Part shown: piece by piece, positions 43,420 through 52,094 of the stretch
Position numbering within the stretch: the first letter of the stretch is position 1
Layout of the letters: each line of letters starts with the position of its first letter
Source of the DNA: Lacrimispora sinapis
GTDB lineage: Bacteria > Bacillota > Clostridia > Lachnospirales > Lachnospiraceae
Length of the DNA: 64,000 bases
NCBI RefSeq assembly: GCF_043633585.1
Contig: NZ_CP141832.1
Location: forward strand, 1,922,001 to 1,986,000
Direction: 5' to 3'
The notes under the pieces: generated by a model
Told to the model about the DNA's origin: nothing
Database searches by the model: none
Seen by the model: the letters and a program-made list of their open reading frames with translations, nothing else
Translations under genes and position numbers: made by a program

Positions 43420-43647
43420 TTACTGAATCTCTACAGTAACCTTTTTGTCTTCTTTGGAAGCTGCTGCTTTTATAACGGAACGGATTGCTTTTGCAATTCT
43501 GCCCTGTTTGCCAATAACCTTACCCATATCGGAAGGTGCAACTGTAAGCTCAAGAATGACTTCATCATCCTTTAAAGTCTCAGTAACAGCAACCTGATCT
43601 GGATTATCAACCAGTGCTTTTGCAATTACTTCTACTAATTCCTTCAT
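43420..43647 (-). CDS. khpA: KH-domain RNA-binding protein KhpA (YlqC)
   Basis: 75 residues, a single KH domain with GKVIGKQGRIAKAIR (GxxG loop). Binds RNA, usually with KhpB. ATG at 43647 has GAGGTGA five bases upstream. Standard rpsP-khpA order. Confidence 0.95.
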   Translation of the reverse strand: MKELVEVIAKALVDNPDQVAVTETLKDDEVILELTVAPSDMGKVIGKQGRIAKAIRSVIKAAASKEDKKVTVEIQ

Positions 43648-43662
43648 ATGCTTCACCTCTCA

Positions 43663-43905
43663 CTACTGGATACCGGCGATCTTTAAAAGCTTGCTTACAA
43701 CTTCTGTTGGCTGAGCACCTGTTGCTAACCATTTCTTAGCGTTCTCTTCGTTGAACTTGATTACGCTTGGTTCTGTGTTAGGATCATAGTAACCAACTTC
43801 TTCGATAAATCTGCCATCTCTGGGAGATCTGGAATCTGCAACTACAATTCTATAAAAAGGAGCCTTTTTCTGACCCATTCTTTTTAATCTCATCTTTACT
43901 GCCAT
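43663..43905 (-). CDS. rpsP: Ribosomal protein bS16
   Basis: 80 residues. MRLKRMGQKKAPFYRIVVADSR is the signature. AAGGAGGTGA precedes the ATG at 43905. Small-subunit assembly protein. Confidence 0.97.
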   Translation of the reverse strand: MAVKMRLKRMGQKKAPFYRIVVADSRSPRDGRFIEEVGYYDPNTEPSVIKFNEENAKKWLATGAQPTEVVSKLLKIAGIQ

Positions 43906-43988
43906 TGTGAAATTCACCTCCTTAAATCTTAAATTTAAAAACTATATATAGCGAACGCAGATACCTGCCTTGCTAACATCAAAGTAAA

Positions 43989-45341
43989 TTAAAACGGTAA
44001 TTTGAGTTTGCCAAACAATCCGCCGCCATGACGTTTGCCTCCTCCCATCAAACCGGGAAGCTGTTTCATCATCTTCTTCATCTGGTCAAACTGTTTGACG
44101 ATACGGTTGACTTCGCTGATATCCACGCCGGCACCTTTCGCCACGCGCTGCTTTCTGGAAGCATTCTTCATAAGCTCCGGATTGGTCCGCTCTTTGTCTG
44201 TCATGGAAAGAATGATGGCTTCCACACGGTCCATGGCTTTTTCATCAATATCAATATCTTTCAATTGATTCATGCCTGGCATCATGCTCATAATGCTGGC
44301 CATTCCGCCCATATTCTTGACCTGGCTCATCTGTTCCAGGAAGTCATTATAATCAAATTCCGCTTTTCGGAGCTTTTGGGATAGCTCTTTTGCCTTTTCT
44401 TCGTCGACCTGGTTTTCTGCCTTCTCAATCAGAGAAAGGATGTCTCCCATGCCAAGAATTCTGGAGGCCATACGATCCGGATAAAACTGTTCTAAATCAG
44501 AAAGCTTTTCGCCCATACCCACATAAAGAACCGGCTTTCCGGTAACCGCACGGATCGAAAGAGCCGCACCTCCTCGGGTATCTCCATCAAGCTTTGTAAC
44601 GATAACACCGTCAATGCCAATCTTATCATTGAACATTCCGGCAACATTCACCGCATCCTGTCCAGTCATGGCATCAACCACCAAAATGGTCTGGTCAACC
44701 GCTACCACCTCTTTGATTTCAATCAGCTCATTCATCATGTCCTCATCAATATGAAGACGTCCGGCTGTATCGAGAATCACCACATTCTGATCATTCTTTG
44801 CGGCAGACGCAATGGCTGCCTTAGCAATGTCAGCCGGTTTATGATTTTCCCCCATGGAAAAAACCGGGACACCCTGCTTCTCTCCGTTGATCTGGAGCTG
44901 CTTGATTGCGGCAGGACGGTAAACGTCACAGGCAACCAGCAGAGGCTTTCTGCCCTTTGCCTTTAACTTACCGGCAATCTTGGCTGTGGTTGTGGTTTTA
45001 CCGGCACCCTGAAGACCGGCCATTAAAATGACAGTGATATCACTGGCAGGCTTTAACTGGATTTCTGTTGTATCAGAGCCCATTAAGTTTACCAGTTCTT
45101 CATTCACAATCTTTATTACCATCTGTCCCGGAGTCAGGCTGTTCTGGACATCTTGTCCAATGGCACGCTCCTGTACAGCACTGATAAACTGCTTTACAAC
45201 CTTAAAGCTAACATCGGCTTCCAACAAAGCCATTTTGACTTCTTTAAGTGCTGTTTTTACATCGGCCTCAGACAAACGTCCTTTGCCTCTCAAATTCTTA
45301 AATACGTTTTGTAATTTGTCGGATAAGCTCTCAAAAGCCAT
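43989..45341 (-). CDS. ffh: Signal recognition particle protein Ffh
   Basis: 450 residues. N and G domains (GLQGAGKTTT, DTAGR, TKLDGD) followed by the methionine-rich M domain (MASIMSMMPGM), which binds signal peptides and SRP RNA. The SRP RNA gene is not in this window. Confidence 0.97.
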   Translation of the reverse strand: MAFESLSDKLQNVFKNLRGKGRLSEADVKTALKEVKMALLEADVSFKVVKQFISAVQERAIGQDVQNSLTPGQMVIKIVNEELVNLMGSDTTEIQLKPASDITVILMAGLQGAGKTTTTAKIAGKLKAKGRKPLLVACDVYRPAAIKQLQINGEKQGVPVFSMGENHKPADIAKAAIASAAKNDQNVVILDTAGRLHIDEDMMNELIEIKEVVAVDQTILVVDAMTGQDAVNVAGMFNDKIGIDGVIVTKLDGDTRGGAALSIRAVTGKPVLYVGMGEKLSDLEQFYPDRMASRILGMGDILSLIEKAENQVDEEKAKELSQKLRKAEFDYNDFLEQMSQVKNMGGMASIMSMMPGMNQLKDIDIDEKAMDRVEAIILSMTDKERTNPELMKNASRKQRVAKGAGVDISEVNRIVKQFDQMKKMMKQLPGLMGGGKRHGGGLFGKLKLPF

Positions 45342-45352
45342 CTAACGCCCTC

Positions 45353-45703
45353 CTAATGAGCTTCCAGCTCGATGATTTCGCCCGATATCTCTTCGATGCG
45401 ATGGATCAGATCCATGTTCCTGCTCCCGGAAAATTCTTTCGTCAGGTGTTGGATTTCTCTGGCCAGTTTTTTTGTCTGTTCAAACTTCTCCATAAGATGA
45501 AGCTTTTCTTCATAACCTTCCAGAATCTTATTGCACCGCTTGATCAGGTCATGTACCCCCTGGCGGCTGATTCCCTGTTCCTCTGCAATCTCACTTAAAG
45601 ACAGGTCGTAAAAAACCACATCTTCATAGACGTGTCTCTGATGCTCCGTTAAAAGCGCACCATAGAAATCATACAGCAATCCTTGTCTTGCAATCTTTTC
45701 CAT
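45353..45703 (-). CDS. ylxM: YlxM family DNA-binding protein, SRP-associated
   Basis: 116 residues, UPF0122. A sigma-70 region 4-like helix-turn-helix (LSEIAEEQGISRQGVHDLI) after the LYDFYG motif. It precedes ffh by 11 bases, as usual, and heads the whole ffh-rpsP-pgeF operon. Confidence 0.93.
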   Translation of the reverse strand: MEKIARQGLLYDFYGALLTEHQRHVYEDVVFYDLSLSEIAEEQGISRQGVHDLIKRCNKILEGYEEKLHLMEKFEQTKKLAREIQHLTKEFSGSRNMDLIHRIEEISGEIIELEAH

Positions 45704-45718
45704 ATCATCACCTGTGAT

Positions 45719-45747
45719 ATCATACAATATTTTTTCTATGGTGTCAA
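45719..45747 (-). promoter_or_regulatory. Strong sigma-A promoter of the ylxM-ffh operon
   Basis: Minus strand TTGACA, 17 bases, TATGAT. The expected start site is only about 9-10 bases before the ylxM ATG, overlapping its AGGTGAT site. Confidence 0.88.
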
Positions 45748-45758
45748 GTATTTTTTCT

Positions 45759-46460
45759 TTACACCCTTTCCGTCTGCTGGTTTGTTATCCTCTGACGCAG
45801 GGGAGCGGAAAGAAAATTCTTCATAATATAGTATAGTTTTTTGCTGTGAACAATATAGCTTCCATGACTTTCTCCCGGTAAAATCCTTAGAGCACTGTGC
45901 CTGATCTGAGAGGCAAGATAACGGGTATGAGCCTCACGGACCATGTCCTTTTCCCCTGCCAGTATGAGTGTCGGCACAGAAATCTGCCGCAGTTCTTTTC
46001 CCGTAATGACAGGTTCTTTTTGTATCATCCGTCTCCGGTGATCTCCTGTCACTGCTTCTGTGACCGCAAAAATTTTAAGCCACCAGAATTTTAAACCACG
46101 GGGGCAGAAATTGGCACCGCAAAGCACCAGTTTTTTAAAAAGTCCCGGATACCGGATGCCCAAAAGAAGGCCGATGATTCCACCGTCGCTGAAGCCGCAG
46201 AAATAAGGATTTTTTAGCTTCAATGCTCTGGCAAACGCTGCTACATCCGCTGCCATGGCTTCATACCCAATTGATTTTACACGCATGCTTTTTCCATGGC
46301 TCCTGGAATCCAGCAAATATACGGTATAACTTTTTTTGAGCATCTGCGCCGTTTCATAAAAAATACGGTGATCCTGTGCGTTCCCATGGACAAGAATTAT
46401 GGGCCGGCCCCTTCCTGCCTTCTCATAAAACAGTGTAACTCCATTTACCTCAATATACAC
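45759..46460 (-). CDS. Alpha/beta-hydrolase
   Basis: 233 residues. VHGNAQDH oxyanion region, nucleophile elbow GFSDGG, acid residue in GEKD and histidine in GESHGSY complete the triad. GTG start at 46460 with AAGGAG upstream. No signal peptide. Substrate unknown; it lies 11 bases after the VOC gene. Confidence 0.85.
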   Translation of the reverse strand: MYIEVNGVTLFYEKAGRGRPIILVHGNAQDHRIFYETAQMLKKSYTVYLLDSRSHGKSMRVKSIGYEAMAADVAAFARALKLKNPYFCGFSDGGIIGLLLGIRYPGLFKKLVLCGANFCPRGLKFWWLKIFAVTEAVTGDHRRRMIQKEPVITGKELRQISVPTLILAGEKDMVREAHTRYLASQIRHSALRILPGESHGSYIVHSKKLYYIMKNFLSAPLRQRITNQQTERV

Positions 46461-46471
46461 GAAACAGCTCC

Positions 46472-46837
46472 TTATCCGGCCGGTACAATCTCGATCCAGT
46501 ATCCGTCCGGGTCACTGATAAAATAAATGCCCATTCCAGGGTTCTCAAAGCAGATGATCCCCATCTCATCATGCTTTTTATGGAGTTCATCAAATTCATC
46601 TACATGGAAAGCCAGATGAAATTCGCATTCTCCCAGGTTATAGGGTTCTTTTCTGTCTGTCAGATAAGTAAGCTCCAGTGTAAAATCGCTGATTCCGTCT
46701 CCAAGATATACTAACTTAAAGGAACCGTCGTCCGCAACTTTTTCCCGGACAGGAGTAAGTCCCAGAGCATCGTTATAAAATTTCAGGCTCTTATCCAAAT
46801 CCAGGACATTAAAATTAAAATGGTTGAATTTTATCAT
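46472..46837 (-). CDS. VOC-family (glyoxalase I-like) protein
   Basis: 121 residues. HFNFNVLDLDKSLKFYNDALGL and the C-terminal ISDPDGYWIEIVPAG are lactoylglutathione-lyase-like; metal ligands H6, E (LEL) and H (FHLAFHV), E (IEIV) are in place. Methylglyoxal detoxification is likely but the true substrate is unproven. AAAGGGG before the ATG. Confidence 0.85.
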   Translation of the reverse strand: MIKFNHFNFNVLDLDKSLKFYNDALGLTPVREKVADDGSFKLVYLGDGISDFTLELTYLTDRKEPYNLGECEFHLAFHVDEFDELHKKHDEMGIICFENPGMGIYFISDPDGYWIEIVPAG

Positions 46838-46855
46838 ATTTTTCCCCTTTCTTCT

Positions 46856-46918
46856 TTTAAATAAAGGCTGCTGCAAAATGGAGACCAGATATTCTTCTAT
46901 CTGCATTCTGCAACAGCC
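46856..46918 (-). terminator. Terminator after serS
   Basis: GGCTGTTGCA with TGCAGCAGCC (one G-U) around a long loop, then TTTATTT. It overlaps the VOC gene leader. Confidence 0.7.
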
Positions 46919-46929
46919 CTGTAACATGA

Positions 46930-48219
46930 CTATTTGGTCGGCACAAGCGCCTTCACGCCACCCATATATGGCTGTAACGCATCCGGAATCTTAACGGTTC
47001 CGTCTGCCTGTAAGTTGTTCTCTAAGAAAGCGATTAACATTCTTGGGGGAGCAACCACGGTGTTATTCAAGGTATGAGCAAAATACTTTGTTCCATCTTC
47101 TGCTGCTACCCGGATTTTCAGTCTTCTTGCCTGAGCTTCTCCTAAATTGGAGCAGCTTCCTACTTCAAAGTACTTTTTCTGTCTTGGAGACCAGGCTTCC
47201 ACATCCACGGATTTCACCTTTAAATCCGCAAGGTCACCGGAACAGCACTCCAGAGTTCTTACGGGAATATCCAGGGAACGGAATAAATCAACCGTATTCT
47301 GCCATAACTTTTCATACCAGTCCATGCTTTCCTCCGGCTTGCAGACCACAATCATCTCCTGCTTTTCAAACTGGTGAATGCGGTATACACCTCTTTCCTC
47401 CAGGCCATGAGCCCCCTTTTCCTTACGGAAGCATGGAGAATAACTGGTAAGCGTCTGAGGAAGTTTGGATTCCGGAAGAATGGTATCAATGAATTTTCCG
47501 ATCATGGAATGTTCACTGGTCCCGATCAAATATAAGTCTTCGCCTTCGATCTTATACATCATGGCATCCATCTCGGCAAAACTCATAACCCCTGTCACAA
47601 CTTCGCTGCGGATCATAAACGGGGGAATACAGTATTTGAATCCACGATTGATCATGAAATCTCTGGCATAAGAAATCACAGACGAATGAAGTCTTGCAAT
47701 GTCACCCATGAGATAATAAAAGCCGTTTCCTGCGACTTTTCTTGCACTGTCAAGGTCAATTCCATCAAAGCTTTCCATAATGTCCGTGTGATACGGAATC
47801 TCAAATTCAGGAACCACCGGCTCACCGTAACGCTGGACTTCCACGTTCTCACTGTCATCTTTTCCAATTGGAACACTTGGATCAATGATATTGGGAATGG
47901 TCATCATGATTTTTTTGATTTTTTCCTCTAAATCACGTTCCTTTTCTTCCAGAGCAGCAAGATGATCCGAAGCATCCGTAACTTTCTTCTTCATCTCCTC
48001 TGCTTCCTCTTTCTTTCCCTGTCCCATCAAGGCCCCGATCTGTTTGGAAAGTTTGTTGCGCTCTGCTCTTAAGGCATCCCCTTCCTGCTTTGCCGCACGA
48101 TTCTGCTCATCCAGTGCAATGACTTCATCCACCAATGGCAGCTTGCTGTCCTGAAACTTTTTTTTGATGTTTTCCTTTACAATTTCAGGATTTTCTCTTA
48201 CAAACCTCAAATCTAACAT
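46930..48219 (-). CDS. serS: Seryl-tRNA synthetase
   Basis: 429 residues. Long N-terminal antiparallel coiled coil (residues 30-105), class II core with LIGTSEHSM (motif region), FRKEKGAHGLEERGVYRIHQFEK (motif 2, shortened here to FRKEKGAHG...HQFEK) and NNTVVAPPRMLIAFLE (motif 3). The leader is only about 60 bases and has no T-box. Confidence 0.97.
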   Translation of the reverse strand: MLDLRFVRENPEIVKENIKKKFQDSKLPLVDEVIALDEQNRAAKQEGDALRAERNKLSKQIGALMGQGKKEEAEEMKKKVTDASDHLAALEEKERDLEEKIKKIMMTIPNIIDPSVPIGKDDSENVEVQRYGEPVVPEFEIPYHTDIMESFDGIDLDSARKVAGNGFYYLMGDIARLHSSVISYARDFMINRGFKYCIPPFMIRSEVVTGVMSFAEMDAMMYKIEGEDLYLIGTSEHSMIGKFIDTILPESKLPQTLTSYSPCFRKEKGAHGLEERGVYRIHQFEKQEMIVVCKPEESMDWYEKLWQNTVDLFRSLDIPVRTLECCSGDLADLKVKSVDVEAWSPRQKKYFEVGSCSNLGEAQARRLKIRVAAEDGTKYFAHTLNNTVVAPPRMLIAFLENNLQADGTVKIPDALQPYMGGVKALVPTK

Positions 48220-48286
48220 GGTATTCCTCCTGGTTTCTCATAAATATTCTTTTGCGGAATCAGATCCACATAATAATCTGCCGTTG

Positions 48287-48315
48287 ATTATACTACAAAA
48301 AAAGGGCAAAGAAAA
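48287..48315 (-). promoter_or_regulatory. Candidate serS promoter
   Basis: A perfect TATAAT at 48287-48292 on minus; the position of a -35 (TTTTCT) falls inside the pdxY terminator hairpin and fits poorly. Confidence 0.4.
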
Positions 48316-48323
48316 GCCCTTTT
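48297..48323 (-). terminator. Terminator after pdxY
   Basis: AAAAGGGC/GCCCTTTT stem with loop TTTTCTTT, followed by TTTTTTT on minus. Confidence 0.85.
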
Positions 48324-48351
48324 CCTAAATTCCCCTTTTGCAATCTCATTC

Positions 48352-49191
48352 TCAGCTCCGGATAAGCACAGAAAGCAATTCTTCAAAGCATACCCCGTTT
48401 TCCCTTGGTACATTCAGCTGGTCCGATTTTATGATACAGCGTTTTACAAAATCAGCTGCTTTTTTTACCCCAGCCGTCAAAGGAACGCCTTTTACCGCCT
48501 GGGCAGCAACAATACTGGAAAAAACATCTCCCGTTCCCGGGCGTTCTCTTCCCACACGCAATGAACGGAGAAAATGTCCGGTCCCATCCTTTTGAAGGAC
48601 CACATTGGTAATAAAGCCGCCTTCTGTCACTCCGGTAATCACCACTTCTTCCGGTCCCATCTGCTGTATCTCAGATGCCATCCGGATCAGCTCCGCCCGC
48701 TTCCAGCCATCTTTTCGGTACTCCCGTCCCGTGAGAATACATGCTTCTGTCAGATTGGGAGTCACGATATCTCCATATCCAACCAGCTCCTTCATCCGGC
48801 TGCACAGCAATGGCGTATAGGTCTCATAGGCTTTTCCGTGATCTCCCATGATCGGGTCAATGATCACCTTGGTATCCGGCAAAGAAAATTCCTTTATCAT
48901 ATCAATCACAATCTGGATTTGTGCTTCCGATCCCAAAAAACCGCTGTAAATACCATCAAAAGAAAGGTCCAGTTTTTTCCACTGTTCAATGTATTTTGGC
49001 ATCTTTTCCGTATAATCATCAAAAAAATAAGTGGGAAAGCCGGTATGATTGGATAATATGGAGGTAGGAACCGGACAGCACTGGATCTTTAAGGCGGAAA
49101 GAATGGGTATGACTACGGTCAAAGAGCATCGCCCATAACCGGAAAGATCATTAATGACAGCAATTTTTTTCTGTTGTTTTTCTGACGTCAT
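48352..49191 (-). CDS. pdxY: Pyridoxal/pyridoxamine kinase, PdxY-like
   Basis: 279 residues, ribokinase fold. INDLSGYGRCSLTVVIPIL at the start, GIYSGFLGS, VIIDPIMGDHG, TPNLTEA and the anion hole GTGDVFSS place it in the pyridoxal kinase group. Phosphorylates B6 vitamers for salvage. It follows an ECF S-component by eight bases, which supports vitamin uptake. Confidence 0.88.
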   Translation of the reverse strand: MTSEKQQKKIAVINDLSGYGRCSLTVVIPILSALKIQCCPVPTSILSNHTGFPTYFFDDYTEKMPKYIEQWKKLDLSFDGIYSGFLGSEAQIQIVIDMIKEFSLPDTKVIIDPIMGDHGKAYETYTPLLCSRMKELVGYGDIVTPNLTEACILTGREYRKDGWKRAELIRMASEIQQMGPEEVVITGVTEGGFITNVVLQKDGTGHFLRSLRVGRERPGTGDVFSSIVAAQAVKGVPLTAGVKKAADFVKRCIIKSDQLNVPRENGVCFEELLSVLIRS

Positions 49192-49199
49192 AAGAACTC

Positions 49200-49787
49200 C
49201 TAATGAATTTTTGAATATAAACCGGACTTGACCAGAGCATTCCTAAGCGGCAGGTAGATAACAACGGAAACGATGGCCGAAGTCACTGCATTGATCAAAG
49301 TAGCGGCGGCATTCCATACCAGAGAAACCTCTGCGGCAGGTTTTCCAAGAATCAATAACTTATAAAAATAACCGACCAAAGGATCAAAAATCACATTGAA
49401 CAAAAGTCCCCCGGCGGCAGCCAGAGCAGTCCAGACAAGGATATGCATTTTATCGGAAGATTCCCCGATTCTTCCCAGTCGATGGGCCAGAAAACCGGTA
49501 ATCAGACCAATGCATAACTTTAAAAGAAAGGTTTTGGGTGCATAGATTGCATAGACCGGATCAAAGAGATCCCCTATGGTCATTCCGACAGCACCGCCCA
49601 AGCCTCCATAAAGGCCCCCGAGAAGCAAAGCACCTAAAACACAGACTGCATTGCCCAGGTGGATGGAAGTGGCATCTCCTCCCGGAAGCGTGATCTTAAA
49701 CTGCAAAAATGTGAACACCACATAGGACATTGCTGCAAAAAGTCCGGTGAGTGCAACCTTATAAATTCTTTTACTGGATTGATTCAT
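49200..49787 (-). CDS. ECF transporter S-component, probably for vitamin B6
   Basis: 195 residues with five or six helices. ALTGLFAAMSYVVFTFLQF at the start is the AxxxA-type ECF module contact; LGNAVCVLGALLLGGLYGGL and GDLFDP typify the HmpT/PdxU group. No EcfA or EcfT is adjacent, so it would share the common energising module. Substrate is inferred from the neighbouring pyridoxal kinase gene. Confidence 0.8.
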   Translation of the reverse strand: MNQSSKRIYKVALTGLFAAMSYVVFTFLQFKITLPGGDATSIHLGNAVCVLGALLLGGLYGGLGGAVGMTIGDLFDPVYAIYAPKTFLLKLCIGLITGFLAHRLGRIGESSDKMHILVWTALAAAGGLLFNVIFDPLVGYFYKLLILGKPAAEVSLVWNAAATLINAVTSAIVSVVIYLPLRNALVKSGLYSKIH

Positions 49788-49821
49788 AAATCGTTCCTCC
49801 CTTGCTGCATTTGCTGACCCT

Positions 49822-49850
49822 ATCTTACCATGCAGGTGGAATGATATAAA
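49822..49850 (-). promoter_or_regulatory. Possible promoter of the ECF-pdxY unit
   Basis: Minus strand TTTATA, 17 bases, TAAGAT. The -35 is weak. Confidence 0.4.
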
Positions 49851-49882
49851 TATCCAGTTTTAATATATTAAACCATACCAGT

Positions 49883-50545
49883 CTAATCGTGGGATTCCAC
49901 ACAGATCAGAGTCCCGGAATCAAATTCCACTTTGCCGGATGCCCCCATCAGCTCATTGCTGATACAAAGACTGGTTCCGATGGTAATATCCTTTTTGAAA
50001 AGCGGATACTTAAATCCGGTGAGGGTAATGCCTTTTACCTCTTCGCTCAGAGGAAGGAAGGAAATGTATTTTCCATAGATCTTATCCGCTTCAAAGGTAC
50101 GGGACTTCTCTATGACTGTGATCCAGTTTCTTTCATCTGCAATCGCTGCCTCCACCCCTTTTTTTAAGCAGGCATAAAGGAGATGGAGATTCCCAAGAAA
50201 ATGATCCTGTCTTCCACCGGTGGCTCCCAGTAAAACCAGCTTTGTGCAGCCAAGTCTGATTGCCGTATTTAATGCCAGTTCCGTATCTGTCTCGTCTTTT
50301 TCCGGTTTATGGATTTCCCACGTGATATTCTCATGTTTGTTCTTATAATCCTGAAGCACCGATTCCTCTACGGAATCAAAATCTCCAACGATAACCTTGG
50401 GAGTCAGATTCAGCTTAAATACAGCATTGAGGCCACGGTCGACTGCGATCACCATGTCAAACTGTCTGTTTTCCAAAAAACCTTTGGCAAATTCATAGTC
50501 CAGAGGTCCTCCCGTTACAATCAAGCCTGTAATGTCTTTATTCAC
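49883..50545 (-). CDS. thiN: Thiamine pyrophosphokinase
   Basis: 220 residues. VGDFDSV, DETDTELAL and GATGGRQDH are the family active-site motifs. Converts thiamine to thiamine diphosphate. GTG start at 50545 overlaps the rpe stop by four bases (GTGA). No TPP riboswitch precedes it. Confidence 0.95.
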   Translation of the reverse strand: MNKDITGLIVTGGPLDYEFAKGFLENRQFDMVIAVDRGLNAVFKLNLTPKVIVGDFDSVEESVLQDYKNKHENITWEIHKPEKDETDTELALNTAIRLGCTKLVLLGATGGRQDHFLGNLHLLYACLKKGVEAAIADERNWITVIEKSRTFEADKIYGKYISFLPLSEEVKGITLTGFKYPLFKKDITIGTSLCISNELMGASGKVEFDSGTLICVESHD

Positions 50546-51204
50546 CGCTCATATTCCCCGAATATTTTCAAAAACTCTTTGGTGTTGGCAACAGCATCGC
50601 CTTTAAAAACGGCAGAACCTGCTACAAACACATTCGCTCCCGCTTCAATCAGCTGCCGCACATTTGCACATGTGACACCGCCGTCAACCTGGATATCTGT
50701 TTCAAGCCCCCGTTCCCTGCACATGGCTCTTAAAGCTTTAATCTTTGGAAGTGTATAAGGAATGAATTTCTGACCTCCGAATCCGGGATTTACGGACATG
50801 ATAAGTACCATGTCAACCTCCGGCAGAATGCAGTCAAGGACAGAAAGGGGAGTTGCCGGATTTAAAGCGATTCCTGCTTTTAAGCCTGCTTCCTTAATTT
50901 GATTTACGGTACGGTCCAGATGGACGCAGGCTTCCGCATGGACGCAGATCAAATCAGCTCCGGCTGCTTTGATGTCGCTTACATACCTTCCCGGTTCCTC
51001 AACCATCATATGCACATCGAATACCCGGTCCGTGCAGCTTCTCAAACTGCTGATCACCGGCATCCCAAATGAAATGCTGGGTACAAATGCACCATCCATT
51101 ACATCCAAATGAATATAGTGTGCTCCGGCTTCCGCTACCGCTGACACCTGCTGTCCAAGATTTTTAAAATCCGCAGCCAATATAGATGGGGCTAGTTTTA
51201 ACAT
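50542..51204 (-). CDS. rpe: Ribulose-phosphate 3-epimerase
   Basis: 220 residues, TIM barrel. LAPSILAADF, HLDVMDGAFVPSISFG, VHMMVEEP-like DVHMMVEEP, SVNPGFGGQKF and DGGV are all present. Pentose phosphate pathway. Two bases after rsgA. Confidence 0.97.
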   Translation of the reverse strand: MLKLAPSILAADFKNLGQQVSAVAEAGAHYIHLDVMDGAFVPSISFGMPVISSLRSCTDRVFDVHMMVEEPGRYVSDIKAAGADLICVHAEACVHLDRTVNQIKEAGLKAGIALNPATPLSVLDCILPEVDMVLIMSVNPGFGGQKFIPYTLPKIKALRAMCRERGLETDIQVDGGVTCANVRQLIEAGANVFVAGSAVFKGDAVANTKEFLKIFGEYER

Positions 51205-51205
51205 A

Positions 51206-52084
51206 TTAATATCTCCTTTTTTCTTTCAGTTCCTGATATAAAAGCCGGTAATTCTCATAACGGTTCCGGCTGATGGTTCCTTCTTCCACCGCATCTTTCA
51301 CACCGCAGTCTCTTTCTCCAATATGGACGCATCCGAGAAAACGGCAGTTTTCCTCATAGGCCTCAAACTCCGGAAAATAATTCTTTAAATGGCCGCATTC
51401 CATATCTTCGATATACATGGAGCTAAATCCAGGGGTATCCATCATATAGGTACTGTCCCCCATATCGAAAAGCTCCGAATGTCTGGTCGTGTGCTTCCCT
51501 CTTTGTATCTTTTCGCTGATGGTTCCGGTCTCCATCTCCGCCTGAGGATACAAAAGATTGGTAAGAGAGGACTTTCCTACACCCGAAGGACCTGCAAGAA
51601 CCGTGGTCTTTCCCTTTAGGAGAGTCCTTATCTCTTTTATTCCCTGATTTTTCCGGGTACTGGTGAAATACACCGGATATCCTGCTGTTTCATAAATCTG
51701 TTTAAGCTCCAGCATCTTTTCATCGCCTGTTAAATCAATTTTATTAAAACAGATATTGACAGGAACCTCCTGAACCTCCATCATAACGAGGAAACGGTCC
51801 AGAAGGTTTAAATTAGGTTCAGGATGGGTTATGGAAAACAACACCAGAGCCTGGTCCACATTGGCAACAGAAGGACGGATGAGTGCATTCTTACGGGGAA
51901 GGATCTCATCAATGTTTCCTTTCCGTTCCGCTTCATCCAGTATGGTAATACTCACATCATCCCCTACCAGAGGTTTTAAATTCTTGTTGCGGAAAATTCC
52001 TTTTGCCTTGCACTCGTAAAGATTTCCGTCCATTGCATGTACATAATAAAATCCTGCAATTCCTTTCAATATTTTTCCTGTCAT
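51206..52084 (-). CDS. rsgA: Ribosome small-subunit GTPase RsgA
   Basis: 292 residues. OB domain, permuted GTPase (NKIDL before GPSGVGKSS, then DTPGFS) and a C-terminal zinc site (CRFLGCVHIGERDCGV). Checks late 30S maturation. ATG at 52084 with AAGGGA upstream; ten bases after prkC. Confidence 0.96.
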   Translation of the reverse strand: MTGKILKGIAGFYYVHAMDGNLYECKAKGIFRNKNLKPLVGDDVSITILDEAERKGNIDEILPRKNALIRPSVANVDQALVLFSITHPEPNLNLLDRFLVMMEVQEVPVNICFNKIDLTGDEKMLELKQIYETAGYPVYFTSTRKNQGIKEIRTLLKGKTTVLAGPSGVGKSSLTNLLYPQAEMETGTISEKIQRGKHTTRHSELFDMGDSTYMMDTPGFSSMYIEDMECGHLKNYFPEFEAYEENCRFLGCVHIGERDCGVKDAVEEGTISRNRYENYRLLYQELKEKRRY

Positions 52085-52094
52085 ATATAATCCC

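Noticed and set aside
48220..48300. T-box upstream of serS
   Set aside because: The leader is too short and has no T-box sequence or stem I pairing.
49859..49872. AT-only palindrome TTTAATATATTAAA after thiN
   Set aside because: Low complexity; such short AT palindromes are expected by chance.
50546..50640. TPP riboswitch for thiN
   Set aside because: thiN starts inside the end of rpe; there is no leader that could hold one.
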